A stretch of DNA of 64,000 nt from the NCBI GenBank assembly GCA_031271465.1, contig JAISVR010000001.1, positions 62,001-126,000 of the forward strand, read 5' to 3'. Source of the DNA: Prevotellaceae bacterium (GTDB lineage: Bacteria; Bacteroidota; Bacteroidia; Bacteroidales; Paludibacteraceae). The notes beneath the pieces were generated by a model. The model did not search any database, had not been told where the DNA came from, and saw only the letters and a program-made list of their open reading frames with translations. Positions 27,794 through 37,260 of this stretch are shown here, piece by piece. Position numbers and translations under genes: made by a program. Each line of letters starts with the position of its first letter. Position 1 is the stretch's first letter.

Positions 27794-29488
27794 TTATTTA
27801 ATAATATCGGCAAATGCTGCATCGCTTTTGTATTTTGCAAATTCGATGTCCACACCTGCACGCTTTTTCAAGCTGGCATTTTTAGCAGCTTCTTTCAAGT
27901 TAGATAACACACCTTCCTTATCCGAAGTACGAGCAGCCACAATAGCTTTCAAGTAAGCAGTCAGGGCGTTTGGTTTTTTTACCTCTTTAAGAATGGCTGT
28001 TGCGCCGGCAACATCTTTTATCACTAATTTAGCAATGGCTGCATTGTTGGTTTTTTCGGCAGCAAAAGCCTTGTTGGCTGCACCGTAATCGCCTTTGTGA
28101 AGATAAATAACACCCAAAGCAGCATCGAGTTTCGCGCCCATACCGGCAGCTTTTCCGAGGAACTGTTCAGCTATTTTCAACTCTCCTTTATCCATTTGGA
28201 TAAGTCCCCAGTTGAAATTAGTTTCTTTTGCCGACGATTTCATATCGATTGCTTTCGAGAAGAGTTTTTCTGCCTCTGCTTTATCTCCTTGGATAAATTT
28301 CATTGCACCAAGGTTATTCACAGTACGCCAATCGTTAGGGAATTTTTTTGCTGCTGCTTCATAAATACTTGCTTTTTGGCTCATATCTGCTACCAAAGTA
28401 GCTGTGAAAAGCAGTTCTTCTACATTTAATGAATCGGGAGTTGAGAGCGCTGCAGCAATCAACTGTTCATCTGTTTTACCTGAAATTTCGTAGCTTACTT
28501 TTACTTTCGATTGACGAAGCTGTGGCAAGATATCGGTAGCCAATACTTTGAATGCAGCCGAAAGTTTACGAATTTCCGTTTCACGCTGATCCGGATCGGA
28601 GAATTGAGATAATACGCTCAAAATTAATTCTTTATCTTGAATAGATGATTGTGAAACTAATTTTTGGAAACCGTCCCAATCTTCGGCAGTATAGCGAGAA
28701 TCTATCTGAGCTTGGGTATGCAGTTTCGACATTTGTTTGTTGATATAATCAACTGCTGCTTTTTCGCGGCGTTCTGCTAAACCGGTATTTATTTTCACCG
28801 AACCTTCGGGCGATGCATATCCGGCAATTTCGATACCTTTAACTGTGTTACCTTGTTCGGCTGCAGCCTTTTTCAATTCATCAGTTAAAGCAATCAACTC
28901 ATCTTTTTTCAATTCGGTAGGACGAATATTGGCTTGATTTATCAAGAACTTAATATCTGCTTCCTGTTGGCTTTCGATGGTGCGTTGAAATGCGTCGGAC
29001 GCAAAAGCTGGTTCCAATCCTTCGCCTTTAGCAAGCAAATAAGTGCAATTGATACCGTCGGCGATTTTTACTTCGGGTAACGCCATTGTTTTGCTGCCTT
29101 GTTTTACCTCGAATTGCAAATAAAGCTCCGATTGCTCCATGCCCGATTTAAACTCAAACGACACGCGGTGTGTATAAGTGCCACCGGCTTTGTAGGAAAT
29201 TTTTTTGTCGTTGCCTGTAGCTTTCTCGCCTTGGAAAGTTACCGACTGCAATTTTTCTTCCTGTCCATTGTATTTCAACACGGGGGTTACCACCACCGTT
29301 GCTTTTTTCTTGAAATACTTTTCGGGGAAAGTTCCCGAAATAGTTGCTTCTACTTGTCCGCCTTTAGCTTCGAGTACAGGTGGATCTACCTTGAAATACT
29401 CTTGCGAAAGCGGTCCCATTTTTTTACACGACATGAAAGAAAATGCCGCCAGAAATGCAACAATTGCTAATAAAGAATGCTTTTTCAT
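27794..29488 (-). CDS. Outer-membrane lipoprotein with OmpA-like and TPR domains
   Basis: 564 residues from the ATG at 29488. The lipoprotein signal peptide MKKHSLLAIVAFLAAFSFMSC has its lipobox Cys at 21. An Ig-like or beta-rich N domain spans about 30-150 (EYFKVDPPVLEAKGGQVEATISGTFP). An OmpA-like stretch follows near 215-260 (KGIEIAGYASPEGSVKINTGLAERREKAAVDYI), and TPR repeats run from about 370 to the end (AEAEKLFSKAIDM, AEQFLGKAAGM, GAANKAFAAEK). Such proteins are abundant Bacteroidales envelope components of uncertain role. The longer in-frame start at 29563 is rejected because it would bury the signal peptide. Confidence 0.72.
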   Translation of the reverse strand: MKKHSLLAIVAFLAAFSFMSCKKMGPLSQEYFKVDPPVLEAKGGQVEATISGTFPEKYFKKKATVVVTPVLKYNGQEEKLQSVTFQGEKATGNDKKISYKAGGTYTHRVSFEFKSGMEQSELYLQFEVKQGSKTMALPEVKIADGINCTYLLAKGEGLEPAFASDAFQRTIESQQEADIKFLINQANIRPTELKKDELIALTDELKKAAAEQGNTVKGIEIAGYASPEGSVKINTGLAERREKAAVDYINKQMSKLHTQAQIDSRYTAEDWDGFQKLVSQSSIQDKELILSVLSQFSDPDQRETEIRKLSAAFKVLATDILPQLRQSKVKVSYEISGKTDEQLIAAALSTPDSLNVEELLFTATLVADMSQKASIYEAAAKKFPNDWRTVNNLGAMKFIQGDKAEAEKLFSKAIDMKSSAKETNFNWGLIQMDKGELKIAEQFLGKAAGMGAKLDAALGVIYLHKGDYGAANKAFAAEKTNNAAIAKLVIKDVAGATAILKEVKKPNALTAYLKAIVAARTSDKEGVLSNLKEAAKNASLKKRAGVDIEFAKYKSDAAFADIIK

Positions 29489-29685
29489 AAGATTTAATAA
29501 TTTAGTTTGTTTATGTATCTTTTTTCCATTTCCTTTAACATTTAGAAGTTTTAGGACTTGCAAAAGTCATAATTAAAAATTAAAAAACCTACAACCTGAC
29601 TCAAAAAGATAAGCTGTATGATATTGAAATCCGTTAATTTAACTTATTTTAACGATTTAAAAATAAAAAACGATTTTTACAAGCG

Positions 29686-29693
29686 TATTTTTG
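29686..29693 (+). promoter_or_regulatory. Promoter -7 box of the radical SAM gene
   Basis: TATTTTTG, 24 bases before the ATG. Confidence 0.5.
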
Positions 29694-29717
29694 AACACAA
29701 AAAAAAACAACTAATTT

Positions 29718-30689
29718 ATGCCAACAAACAAATTAAATAAACTAACAAATCTTTTTGTCGTTTTTGGTTCTTACCTGCTTTCTTTGATTTTCCGAAAAGA
29801 TTTGTTGCAAGGGAAACCTATCATACTTTCGGTTGAACCGGTAAATTTTTGCAATTTGCACTGTCCCGAGTGTCCTGTTGGCAATAAATCGGTGCGAAGG
29901 GGCATGTTTTCTATTCAATACAATATATTTCGCAAGCTAATAGAAAGGATTAAACATCATACGCTGTATTTGACTCTTTATTTCCAAGGGGAACCATTTT
30001 TACATTCCGATTTCCCGAAATTAGTTGCTGTTGCTCGAGAAAATGGATTATACACCGCCTCTTCAACTAACGCGCAATCTATTGACTGCGAAACTGCTAA
30101 GCAAACCGTGCTTTCGGGACTCAATAAATTGATTATTTCCATTGACGGAACAACACAAGAGGTGTATGAAAAATACCGTGTAGGCGGCAGTTTGAAAAAA
30201 ACGATTGCGGCAATTAAACATCTTGTTTATTGGAAAAAACAGCTGCATTCACAAACGCCATTAATCGAACTGCAATTTTTAGTGTTTCGCCATAATGAAC
30301 ATCAAATTGCTGATATAAAACTTTTATCTAAGCAACTCGGCGCAGATAAATTGACTTTGAAAACCGCTCAAATTGCCGATTATAAACATGGAAGTTCGAT
30401 GATGCCTTTGCAGGAAAAATTTTCACGCTACCGACAAAGCAGCGACGGCAGTTTTTATCGAAAAAAGAAATTGCACAATCGCTGCCGACGGGCATTTTGT
30501 GGTGCCGTAATTACTGCCACCGGTGATGTACTGCCTTGCAGCTACGATAAACAGAGCGAATATGTGTTTGGGAATATTAATGAAGAACCTCTACACGAAA
30601 TTTGGCACAACGAAAAAGCCCGCCGTTTTCGCAAACAAATTCTTGCCGATCGAAGCGTATTTCCAATGTGTCGGAATTGTACGGAATAA
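29718..30689 (+). CDS. Radical SAM protein with SPASM domain
   Basis: 323 residues. The CX3CX2C cluster CNLHCPEC near residues 48-55 binds the S-adenosylmethionine iron-sulfur centre. LYFQGEPFLH and LIISIDGTTQEVYEKYRVGG are typical later strands. The C-terminal SPASM-like region has CGAVITATGDVLPCSYD and CRNC, enough cysteines for an auxiliary cluster. Family members modify peptides or cofactors. No precursor peptide, nitroreductase or transporter is next to it, so the substrate is unknown. It stands alone under its own promoter, convergent with the LD-carboxypeptidase gene. Confidence 0.8.
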   Translation: MPTNKLNKLTNLFVVFGSYLLSLIFRKDLLQGKPIILSVEPVNFCNLHCPECPVGNKSVRRGMFSIQYNIFRKLIERIKHHTLYLTLYFQGEPFLHSDFPKLVAVARENGLYTASSTNAQSIDCETAKQTVLSGLNKLIISIDGTTQEVYEKYRVGGSLKKTIAAIKHLVYWKKQLHSQTPLIELQFLVFRHNEHQIADIKLLSKQLGADKLTLKTAQIADYKHGSSMMPLQEKFSRYRQSSDGSFYRKKKLHNRCRRAFCGAVITATGDVLPCSYDKQSEYVFGNINEEPLHEIWHNEKARRFRKQILADRSVFPMCRNCTE

Positions 30690-30690
30690 T

Positions 30691-31587
30691 TTAGTATTTC
30701 AACGATACGCCTTCGCTGTTCACCGTGAGTTGTATTTTTGCACCGGTAAGCAAGGGTAAGTTGCGCTCAATATGTCCGGCAGGAAAATCAAACAGTACCG
30801 GATAGTCGTAATCTGCCACGGAATCGGCAATTAATTCGTACACCGTACGCCCCATTGACGGATCTTCATCATAGTCGCTAAATTGCCCCACAATCAAGCC
30901 GGAAAGATTTTCGAGCACTCCGCCCATTTTCAGGTTTTGCATCATACGGTCGATGTGGTAAGGCTTTTCGCCTACATCTTCTATGAAAAGTATTTTTTGG
31001 TAACAATCAAGATCAAAGTGCGTGCCGCGCAAGCTAAACAGTACCGACAAATTTCCTCCTACTACTTGCGAATGAACTTGTCCGATCCGGTTAAGCGGAT
31101 GTGTATTGCCAGAATAATTGGGCAATTCTGTACCAAAAAGAGCATTGTGCATTAATCGATTCAACTCCGAATCTGCAGGTTGTTCGCAAAGTTGCCGCGC
31201 CATGCCTGCATGCATCGACACTATGCCAAAAGAATTTACCACGCTGTGTAACACACTGATGTCGCTAAAACCTACAATCCACTTGGGATATAATTCAAAG
31301 GCTGTAAAATCAATTCGGTCGATAATTTGCACTAATCCGTATCCTCCACGAGAACAGAAAATTGCTTTTATCTCTTTATCGTCAATTGCTTCCTGCAAAT
31401 CGGCAGCACGCTGCTCGGGTGTACCTGAATAACGCCCCAAACTACCGCGGGCATGCTTACTCACAACAGGTTGCAATCCCCATTCTGTAAGCCGCTTCAC
31501 AGCTCCGTCGATATATTTGGAATCTATTGTTCCCGACGGCGAAACAATTGCCACCTTGTCGGCAAATTTTAAAAAAGGAGGATACAT
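30691..31587 (-). CDS. LD-carboxypeptidase (peptidase S66)
   Basis: 298 residues of the LdcA/MccF family. The nucleophile Ser is in VGFSDISVLH near 108, after FCSRGGYGLVQIIDRID. GGNLSVLFSLRGTHFD and the C-terminal FPAGHIERNLPLLTGA carry the Glu and His of the triad. LdcA removes the terminal D-Ala from cytoplasmic murein tetrapeptides for recycling; MccF-like enzymes cleave microcin adducts. No microcin genes are nearby, so a recycling role is likelier. Confidence 0.88.
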   Translation of the reverse strand: MYPPFLKFADKVAIVSPSGTIDSKYIDGAVKRLTEWGLQPVVSKHARGSLGRYSGTPEQRAADLQEAIDDKEIKAIFCSRGGYGLVQIIDRIDFTAFELYPKWIVGFSDISVLHSVVNSFGIVSMHAGMARQLCEQPADSELNRLMHNALFGTELPNYSGNTHPLNRIGQVHSQVVGGNLSVLFSLRGTHFDLDCYQKILFIEDVGEKPYHIDRMMQNLKMGGVLENLSGLIVGQFSDYDEDPSMGRTVYELIADSVADYDYPVLFDFPAGHIERNLPLLTGAKIQLTVNSEGVSLKY

Positions 31588-31623
31588 AATTTTTTATTTA
31601 CAAGAGTAATGGTATAACTAATG

Positions 31624-32670
31624 TTATTTCAAAATTCCCTCAGGGAATTGCATTGTTGTGCAATGTAACGAACCATGTTGCTTTATCAGCGGCAAACAAT
31701 TAATGCTTACAATTTCGCGGTCGGGGAAAGCGTGTTGCAGTTGCCTGCGGGCAATTTCATCTTTGGGCGAATTGTATGCAGGCATGAGCACAGCATCATT
31801 GATTATTAAAAAATTAGCGTATGTGGCAGGCAGTCGTTTCCCTTCGAAATACACTGGGTCTGCCATGGGGAGCGGTATTAAGTTGTATGCTTCGCCTTGA
31901 GCAGTTTCGAAATTCCGTAATTCCTCTTCCATCAATTGCAATTCTTCGAAATGCTCGTCGCTGGGGTCGGTACACTGTACAAAAGCTATTGTATCCGACG
32001 AACAGAAACGCGCCAGCATGTCGATGTGGCTATCCGTATCGTCGCCGGCAAGATAGCCGTTTTGCAACCACAAAATGCGTTTTGCACCAAATACTACTTT
32101 ATAATATTCATCCAATTCTTCCTTGGCAAGATGTTCGTTTCGATTATCAGACAGCAAGCATTCTTCGGTGGTAAGTATCGTTCCTGCATTGTCGCTCTCT
32201 ATACTTCCCCCTTCGAGCACACAATGCAGCATGTTTTGATAATTTGCTGCACGCGAAAACAGATTGAGATCAACAAGTCCTCGTGTAATTCGGTTATCGT
32301 GATTAGCCGGAAATTTCAACCCCCAACCGTTGAAACAGAAATCAAGCAGACAAGGTTCTCCGTCGGCAAAAATGGTAATAGCTGCGTGGTCGCGCGCCCA
32401 AGTATCGTTACTCTGTAATTCTACCAAACGGATATTCGTCCAGTTAACGCTTTCACCCAGTTGTTTTTTCACCGTTTCCTTGCTACGACAAACAATGAGC
32501 AAAAGTTCGCGTTTTGCAATTTCCCCGGCAATTTCTACGAAGCAAGGAACGACCTCGTCGAGCATATCGCGCCAATCGCTTTCTTCGTGCGGAAAAGTCA
32601 TTTGCACACCGCTTTGTCTTTCCCATTCACCCGGAAATCGGATTTTGATTTCTGTTTCCATAGATTTCAT
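31624..32670 (-). CDS. Agmatine deiminase family protein
   Basis: 348 residues of the porphyromonas-type peptidylarginine deiminase/agmatine deiminase family. Visible catalytic elements are NDTWARDHAAI near 90-100, VLEGGSIESDNAGTIL near 155-170, DSHIDMLARF near 215 and the nucleophile Cys in GSLHCTTMQFPEG near the C terminus. With no secretion signal it is most likely the cytoplasmic enzyme that converts agmatine to N-carbamoylputrescine. The N-carbamoylputrescine amidase partner is not adjacent. Two Met starts (1 and 4) are equivalent. Confidence 0.87.
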   Translation of the reverse strand: MKSMETEIKIRFPGEWERQSGVQMTFPHEESDWRDMLDEVVPCFVEIAGEIAKRELLLIVCRSKETVKKQLGESVNWTNIRLVELQSNDTWARDHAAITIFADGEPCLLDFCFNGWGLKFPANHDNRITRGLVDLNLFSRAANYQNMLHCVLEGGSIESDNAGTILTTEECLLSDNRNEHLAKEELDEYYKVVFGAKRILWLQNGYLAGDDTDSHIDMLARFCSSDTIAFVQCTDPSDEHFEELQLMEEELRNFETAQGEAYNLIPLPMADPVYFEGKRLPATYANFLIINDAVLMPAYNSPKDEIARRQLQHAFPDREIVSINCLPLIKQHGSLHCTTMQFPEGILK

Positions 32671-32712
32671 AGTTTATTTTTGATTAAAATTTTCCCTTTG
32701 AATAATGGGAAA

Positions 32713-33768
32713 TTATACATTTTCGTACTGCTTTTCGTAATATTTTTGATAATCGCCCGAAGTAACATGGGCAAGCCACTGTTCGTCTTCGAGATACCAA
32801 TCTACCGTTTTTTCCAATCCTTCGGAAAATTGCAAAGATGGCTGCCAACCAAGGTCTCGTTGCAATTTGGATGAGTCGATAGCGTAGCGCAAATCGTGCC
32901 CTGCCCGATCGGCAACAAAGGTAATCAGCTGTGCCGATTCGCCCGCCGAACGCCCAAGTTTTCTGTCCATTATCTCGCAAAGTGTGCGTATCAAATCGAT
33001 ATTTGTCCATTCGTTGATACCACCGATGTTGTAAGTTTCACCCACGGCAGCCTGATGGTAAATTACATCAATTGCTCGCGCATGGTCATTCACCCAAAGC
33101 CAGTCGCGGATATTTTCGCCTTTACCGTAAATAGGTATCGGTTTGCGATGCTTGATATTATTGATTGCCAATGGTATTAGTTTTTCGGGGAATTGATTTG
33201 CTCCGTAATTGTTCGAACAATTTGAAATTACCACAGGCAATCCGTAAGTGTGATAATATGCCCGCACAAGATGGTCGCTGCTGGCTTTCGATGCCGAATA
33301 GGGCGAGCGCGGGTCGTAAGGCGTTGTTTCTACAAACATGCCTTCTTTGCCAAGCGAGCCGTATACTTCATCAGTTGAAATATGATAAAAGCGTTTTCCT
33401 GTATAATTGCCTTCCCATTGCGAACGGGCAGCATTGAGTAAATTTACCGTGCCAATGATATTGGTGCGAATAAATGCCAACGGGTCTTTTATCGAACGGT
33501 CTACATGACTTTCTGCCGCGAGATGTATTACTCCGTCGAAAATCGTATTTTTAAATAATTCGTTAATTGCTGCTTCGTTGGTGATGTCGATTTTTACGAA
33601 ACTGTAATTTGGTTTTCGGTCGATATCGCTAAGATTTTCGAGGTTGCCGGCATAAGTGAGTGCATCGAGATTTACAATGTCGTAATCAGGATATTTATTC
33701 ACAAATAGCCTAACAACATGGGAGCCGATAAAACCGGCTCCCCCTGTTATCAAAATTTTTTTTCGCAT
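32713..33768 (-). CDS. rfbB: dTDP-glucose 4,6-dehydratase
   Basis: 351 residues from the ATG at 33768. Extended short-chain dehydrogenase: NAD-binding GGAGFIGSH at 9-17, HISTDEVYGSL near 130-140, catalytic YSASKASSDH near 165, and the substrate loop NQFPEKLIPLAINN. It makes dTDP-4-keto-6-deoxyglucose for rhamnose and related surface sugars. rfbA, rfbC and rfbD are not in the window. It begins 9 bases after the GH28 stop, so it may ride on that transcript. An in-frame TTG at 33777 is less likely. Confidence 0.94.
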   Translation of the reverse strand: MRKKILITGGAGFIGSHVVRLFVNKYPDYDIVNLDALTYAGNLENLSDIDRKPNYSFVKIDITNEAAINELFKNTIFDGVIHLAAESHVDRSIKDPLAFIRTNIIGTVNLLNAARSQWEGNYTGKRFYHISTDEVYGSLGKEGMFVETTPYDPRSPYSASKASSDHLVRAYYHTYGLPVVISNCSNNYGANQFPEKLIPLAINNIKHRKPIPIYGKGENIRDWLWVNDHARAIDVIYHQAAVGETYNIGGINEWTNIDLIRTLCEIMDRKLGRSAGESAQLITFVADRAGHDLRYAIDSSKLQRDLGWQPSLQFSEGLEKTVDWYLEDEQWLAHVTSGDYQKYYEKQYENV

Positions 33769-33777
33769 AAAACGCAA

Positions 33778-35208
33778 TTATTTTTCAGAATAATCTATTA
33801 ATTCTCCGTTGATTTTCACATTGTCGAATGAAATATTTTTTACTCCGGTCATTTGGTAAGAGGCTTTTTTTACTCCATCGAACTCGCAATTTTTGAACGA
33901 AATATCCATTACCTGCTCAGATACATTGGGGATGCCATCGATAAATACACCGTAGTTACTGCTTTTGCTGGTTATGTTTTCGAAAACGAAATTGCGTGCA
34001 ATAGGCATATTCTCGCCGGTGGTTACTTTTTCATATTTCATTTCCGCGCCAAATATCGCAATTTTACATTCGCCTACTTTTATATTACGAATAAAGAAAT
34101 TTTCTAAAATGCCACCGCGAACCGGGTTCGATTTAATGCGAATAACGCGGTCTAAATTCGGACTGTCCATCACGCAGTTTTCTACCCACACATTGCGTAC
34201 ATTGCCCGAAATTTCGCTGCCGAGTACCACACCGCCATGCCCGTCTTTCATTTCGCAATGACGAACGATAATGTTTTCCGAAGGCATGCCACGCTTGCGT
34301 CCATCGTTGTTTTTTCCCGATTTAATAGCAATACAGTCGTCGCCGGTATCGAATTTGCAATTTTCAATCAATACATTTTTACATGATTCGGGATCGCAGC
34401 CATCGTTGTTTGGTCCATGGCTATTTACCGTTACACCGCGTACAATTACATTTTCACAGATAAACGGATGTAAACACCAGAAAGGCGAATTGATAAGCGT
34501 AAAATCTTCGAGTAATACATTTACGCAATTTTGTGGCTCCACAAATGATGGACGCAATTTATCTTCAGGTTTCATTACACGCTGTTCGAGTGGCACATTG
34601 TCTTCTTCCATTTTGGCAAGACGATTGCGTCCACCGTTTTCTTTCGTACCATTCCATTCCTGACTTATTGTTCCTTGTTCGTAACCGTATTCTTTTTTAC
34701 CTTTCCATGGCCACCAATTGCTGCTGGTAGCTTGTCCATCAAGCGTACCTTTACCGGTTATAGCTACATTTGTTTCGTTGAACGCATAAATGAGCGGGCG
34801 ATAGTTGATACAATCCCATCCTTCCCACGCGGTGCGTACCATAGGCAGATAATCGTCTGGATTTGTAGAGAATTTAAGCACTGCGCCTTCTTCCAAATGT
34901 AAATTCACATTGCTTTTTAGTGTAATGGCAGGTGTATAAAAAACACCTTTGGGTACTATCACAGTACCTCCTCCTTCTAAATGACAAGCTTCAATTGCTC
35001 TATTTATAGCGTTGATTTTATAATTTTCCACACCGTCGTAGGCACCAAAAGCAGAGATATGGAATTTCTTATCGGGAAATTTTGGCTCCTTGATTTGAGC
35101 AAGGACACTGTCCATTTCTTTCCAATTGTCGGTTGTTTGAGCTTTGTTTGACCAAGCGTTCAAACTGCATAATGCCGCCAATGCGACAATAAAAATGTTT
35201 TTTTTCAT
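33778..35208 (-). CDS. Secreted GH28 polygalacturonase
   Basis: 476 residues with a signal peptide (MKKNIFIVALAALCSLNAWS). The right-handed beta-helix carries the GH28 motifs in order: NNDGCDPES (catalytic Asp), DTGDDCIAIKSG (two Asp), GHGGVVLGSE (His), and RIKSN. It hydrolyses galacturonan or related pectin chains in the periplasm or medium and complements the PL10 lyase at 7.8 kb. Unusually it lies outside any SusC/SusD locus and just ahead of rfbB. Its promoter is at 35314-35321. Confidence 0.93.
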   Translation of the reverse strand: MKKNIFIVALAALCSLNAWSNKAQTTDNWKEMDSVLAQIKEPKFPDKKFHISAFGAYDGVENYKINAINRAIEACHLEGGGTVIVPKGVFYTPAITLKSNVNLHLEEGAVLKFSTNPDDYLPMVRTAWEGWDCINYRPLIYAFNETNVAITGKGTLDGQATSSNWWPWKGKKEYGYEQGTISQEWNGTKENGGRNRLAKMEEDNVPLEQRVMKPEDKLRPSFVEPQNCVNVLLEDFTLINSPFWCLHPFICENVIVRGVTVNSHGPNNDGCDPESCKNVLIENCKFDTGDDCIAIKSGKNNDGRKRGMPSENIIVRHCEMKDGHGGVVLGSEISGNVRNVWVENCVMDSPNLDRVIRIKSNPVRGGILENFFIRNIKVGECKIAIFGAEMKYEKVTTGENMPIARNFVFENITSKSSNYGVFIDGIPNVSEQVMDISFKNCEFDGVKKASYQMTGVKNISFDNVKINGELIDYSEK

Positions 35209-35313
35209 AGTTAAAATTTTTGTTCAAGATTAATATATTTTTTATTTTAATATTTAACACATAATATCATTTTTTACATTGTCGATGATTTATCGGATTT
35301 CATTTTTCCCCGA

Positions 35314-35321
35314 CAAAGGTA
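35314..35321 (-). promoter_or_regulatory. Promoter -7 box of the GH28 gene
   Basis: TACCTTTG on the minus strand, leaving a leader of about 100 bases before the ATG; no structured regulator is evident in it. Confidence 0.6.
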
Positions 35322-35333
35322 ATTGTTTCCCGC

Positions 35334-35372
35334 AAAAAAACAAACCTCTCAAGCAAAGGCTCAAGAGGTTTG
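35334..35372 (-). terminator. Terminator of the fabH gene
   Basis: CAAACCTCT pairs with AGAGGTTTG, followed on the minus strand by a run of seven Ts, 22 bases after the fabH stop. Confidence 0.85.
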
Positions 35373-35394
35373 AGGATATTCTTAGTTAATCGTT

Positions 35395-36339
35395 TTAAAA
35401 ACGGATAAAACAGCTACCGCTTGAATAGCCGCCTCCAAAAACTGTAAGCACAATTTTATCGTTCGGGTTAAAACGCTCGAAATTTTGTGCCAGTACCAAT
35501 GCCGAACTTGCCGAACCGGTATTTCCCAACTCTTCAATATTGCTCAAAAATCGCTCTTCGGGCAATTGAAGCTGGTGTGCCACATTGGTTAAAATACGCA
35601 TATTTGCCTGATGGGCAACAATATACGATATGTCTTCAATCGGCGTTTGTTGCTTTTTTGCTACATATTCTATTGCTTCTACCATATATTTACAGGCATT
35701 CATAAACACATCGCGACCGTCGGGCATTACTACTCCTTCTGTTTTAGGGCGCAAATATACTCCGCCTGTTCCTTTGCCGATGTGAGCCAATCCGCGTGTG
35801 TGGATTTCGCGAATTTCAGGCTCTCCGTTTGTTTGTTTTTCTTTGGAAATAAACATTGCTACCGCTGCATCGCCCCAAAGATGCCCCGATTTTGGGTCTG
35901 TTTCGTTGCTGTAATAGGTATTGTGTTCCGAACAGATTATTAAGGCTTTGCTTGCTTTTCCCATTGCAAAATAACCTTCTGCAATTTCCAATGCATTGAT
36001 AAACGACGAGCAAGCCGACGATACATAAATTACTTTTGCATTTGGGATTGTAAACTCACGCTGCATCACATGAGCCAGCGTAGCCACCGTATCGAGCGGC
36101 GAATAAGATGCTCCTACTATCAAATCGACTTCTTCCACGGGATAGGGTAATTTGCTTAGCGCATGGTTTACCGCAGCAACTCCCATAGTATTAATATTTT
36201 CATCTGCGCCGGCTTTCGAGCGGGTTCTTATGCCCGTACGCTGGTAAATCCACTCATCAGTTAAACCATTTAAATCAAGAAAATGCTCGTTGTGTACTCT
36301 TTCCGAAGGAATATAAAATCCGATAGTGTTAATAAACAT
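35395..36339 (-). CDS. fabH: 3-oxoacyl-ACP synthase III
   Basis: 314 residues from the ATG at 36339. The thiolase fold has the catalytic Cys in VSSACSSFINALE near 112, the His in VAHQANMRI near 238 and the Asn in LGNTGSASSALV near 268. The C-terminal GGGYSSGSCFIRF is typical. It condenses acetyl-CoA with malonyl-ACP to start fatty acid synthesis; Bacteroidota often have several FabH paralogues, some for flexirubin-like pathways. It is monocistronic and not next to plsX or rpmF, so a specialised paralogue is possible. An upstream in-frame extension is rejected because a promoter-like box lies inside it. Confidence 0.85.
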   Translation of the reverse strand: MFINTIGFYIPSERVHNEHFLDLNGLTDEWIYQRTGIRTRSKAGADENINTMGVAAVNHALSKLPYPVEEVDLIVGASYSPLDTVATLAHVMQREFTIPNAKVIYVSSACSSFINALEIAEGYFAMGKASKALIICSEHNTYYSNETDPKSGHLWGDAAVAMFISKEKQTNGEPEIREIHTRGLAHIGKGTGGVYLRPKTEGVVMPDGRDVFMNACKYMVEAIEYVAKKQQTPIEDISYIVAHQANMRILTNVAHQLQLPEERFLSNIEELGNTGSASSALVLAQNFERFNPNDKIVLTVFGGGYSSGSCFIRF

Positions 36340-36368
36340 ACTGAATAACTTAAAAAAAATTGCGGGCA

Positions 36369-36376
36369 CAAATTTA
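36369..36376 (-). promoter_or_regulatory. Promoter -7 box of fabH
   Basis: TAAATTTG on the minus strand, 30 bases before the chosen fabH ATG. Confidence 0.5.
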
Positions 36377-36464
36377 GCGACTAAAATTTTTCTTTGCAAA
36401 CAAAATGTAACGAACAAACGCCTTTTCTACACGATAAAAATTCCATTTTACATAAAATTATTTC

Positions 36465-36472
36465 TACTTTTG
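36465..36472 (+). promoter_or_regulatory. Promoter -7 box of mnmD
   Basis: TACTTTTG, 27 bases before the ATG at 36500. Confidence 0.6.
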
Positions 36473-36499
36473 CAGTTCTTATTTTTTTAATAAATAGAA

Positions 36500-37183
36500 A
36501 TGCCCGTACAGCTACTTCTTACCAACGATGGCTCGCACACGCTTTACAATGCATCGACAGACGAGAATTATCATTCTATCCATGGGGCGGTGGCTGAATC
36601 GCGTTTTGTATTTTTGCAGGCAGGCTTGGAACGGTGTACAAAAACTGAAATTCGGGTGCTCGAAATTGGTTTCGGAACGGGATTAAATGCTTTTCTGACT
36701 GCCTTGGCTGCTGCTGCAAACAATCAATTGGTGCACTATACTTCGATAGAAAAATTTCCCCTACCGGAAAATGTATGGCTGCAACTCAATTATGCCGAAA
36801 TGTATGGCAACGACACAAGTCTTTTCAAGCGCATCCACGAGATAGAATGGGAAACAGATGTATTTCTTTCTTCTACATTTTCGCTACAAAAAATACAAGG
36901 CGATTTTTGTAACATAGCTCTTGAAGGCAACTTTGATGTAATTTATTTCGATGCTTTTTCTCCCGAGCGACAGCCGGAATTATGGACGGATGATATTTTT
37001 CGTAAACTTTTTCGCCACAGTGCTTGGGGCGGCATACTTACTACCTATTGTGCCAAAGGCTCGGTGCGTCGCGCTATGCAGGCGGCAGGTTTCACCGTAG
37101 AGCGATTACCCGGACCCAAAGGTAAACGCGAAATGTTGCGAGCAACAAAACTTAGACCGAATGAACAGGGATTACATCACTAA
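36500..37183 (+). CDS. mnmD: tRNA 5-methylaminomethyl-2-thiouridine methyltransferase
   Basis: 227 residues: an SAM-dependent methyltransferase corresponding to the MTase half of E. coli MnmC, encoded alone as in MnmD proteins. EIGFGTGLNAFLTA near 55-68 binds SAM, and YFDAFSPERQPELWTDDIF near 150-168 is the family signature. GGILTTYCAKGSVRRAMQAAGFTVERLPGPKGKREMLRAT closes the domain. It completes wobble uridine modification in tRNA. The FAD-dependent MnmC oxidase half is absent here. Confidence 0.88.
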   Translation: MPVQLLLTNDGSHTLYNASTDENYHSIHGAVAESRFVFLQAGLERCTKTEIRVLEIGFGTGLNAFLTALAAAANNQLVHYTSIEKFPLPENVWLQLNYAEMYGNDTSLFKRIHEIEWETDVFLSSTFSLQKIQGDFCNIALEGNFDVIYFDAFSPERQPELWTDDIFRKLFRHSAWGGILTTYCAKGSVRRAMQAAGFTVERLPGPKGKREMLRATKLRPNEQGLHH

Positions 37184-37218
37184 ACATCCGAAATGGACAA
37201 TCTTTACTTGATTATTAC

Positions 37219-37226
37219 TATCTTTG
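37219..37226 (+). promoter_or_regulatory. Promoter -7 box of the SPOR-folE unit
   Basis: TATCTTTG, 34 bases before the ATG at 37261. Confidence 0.65.
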
Positions 37227-37260
37227 CTCTTTCTTTTAAAAATAAAAAAAACGGAATCTC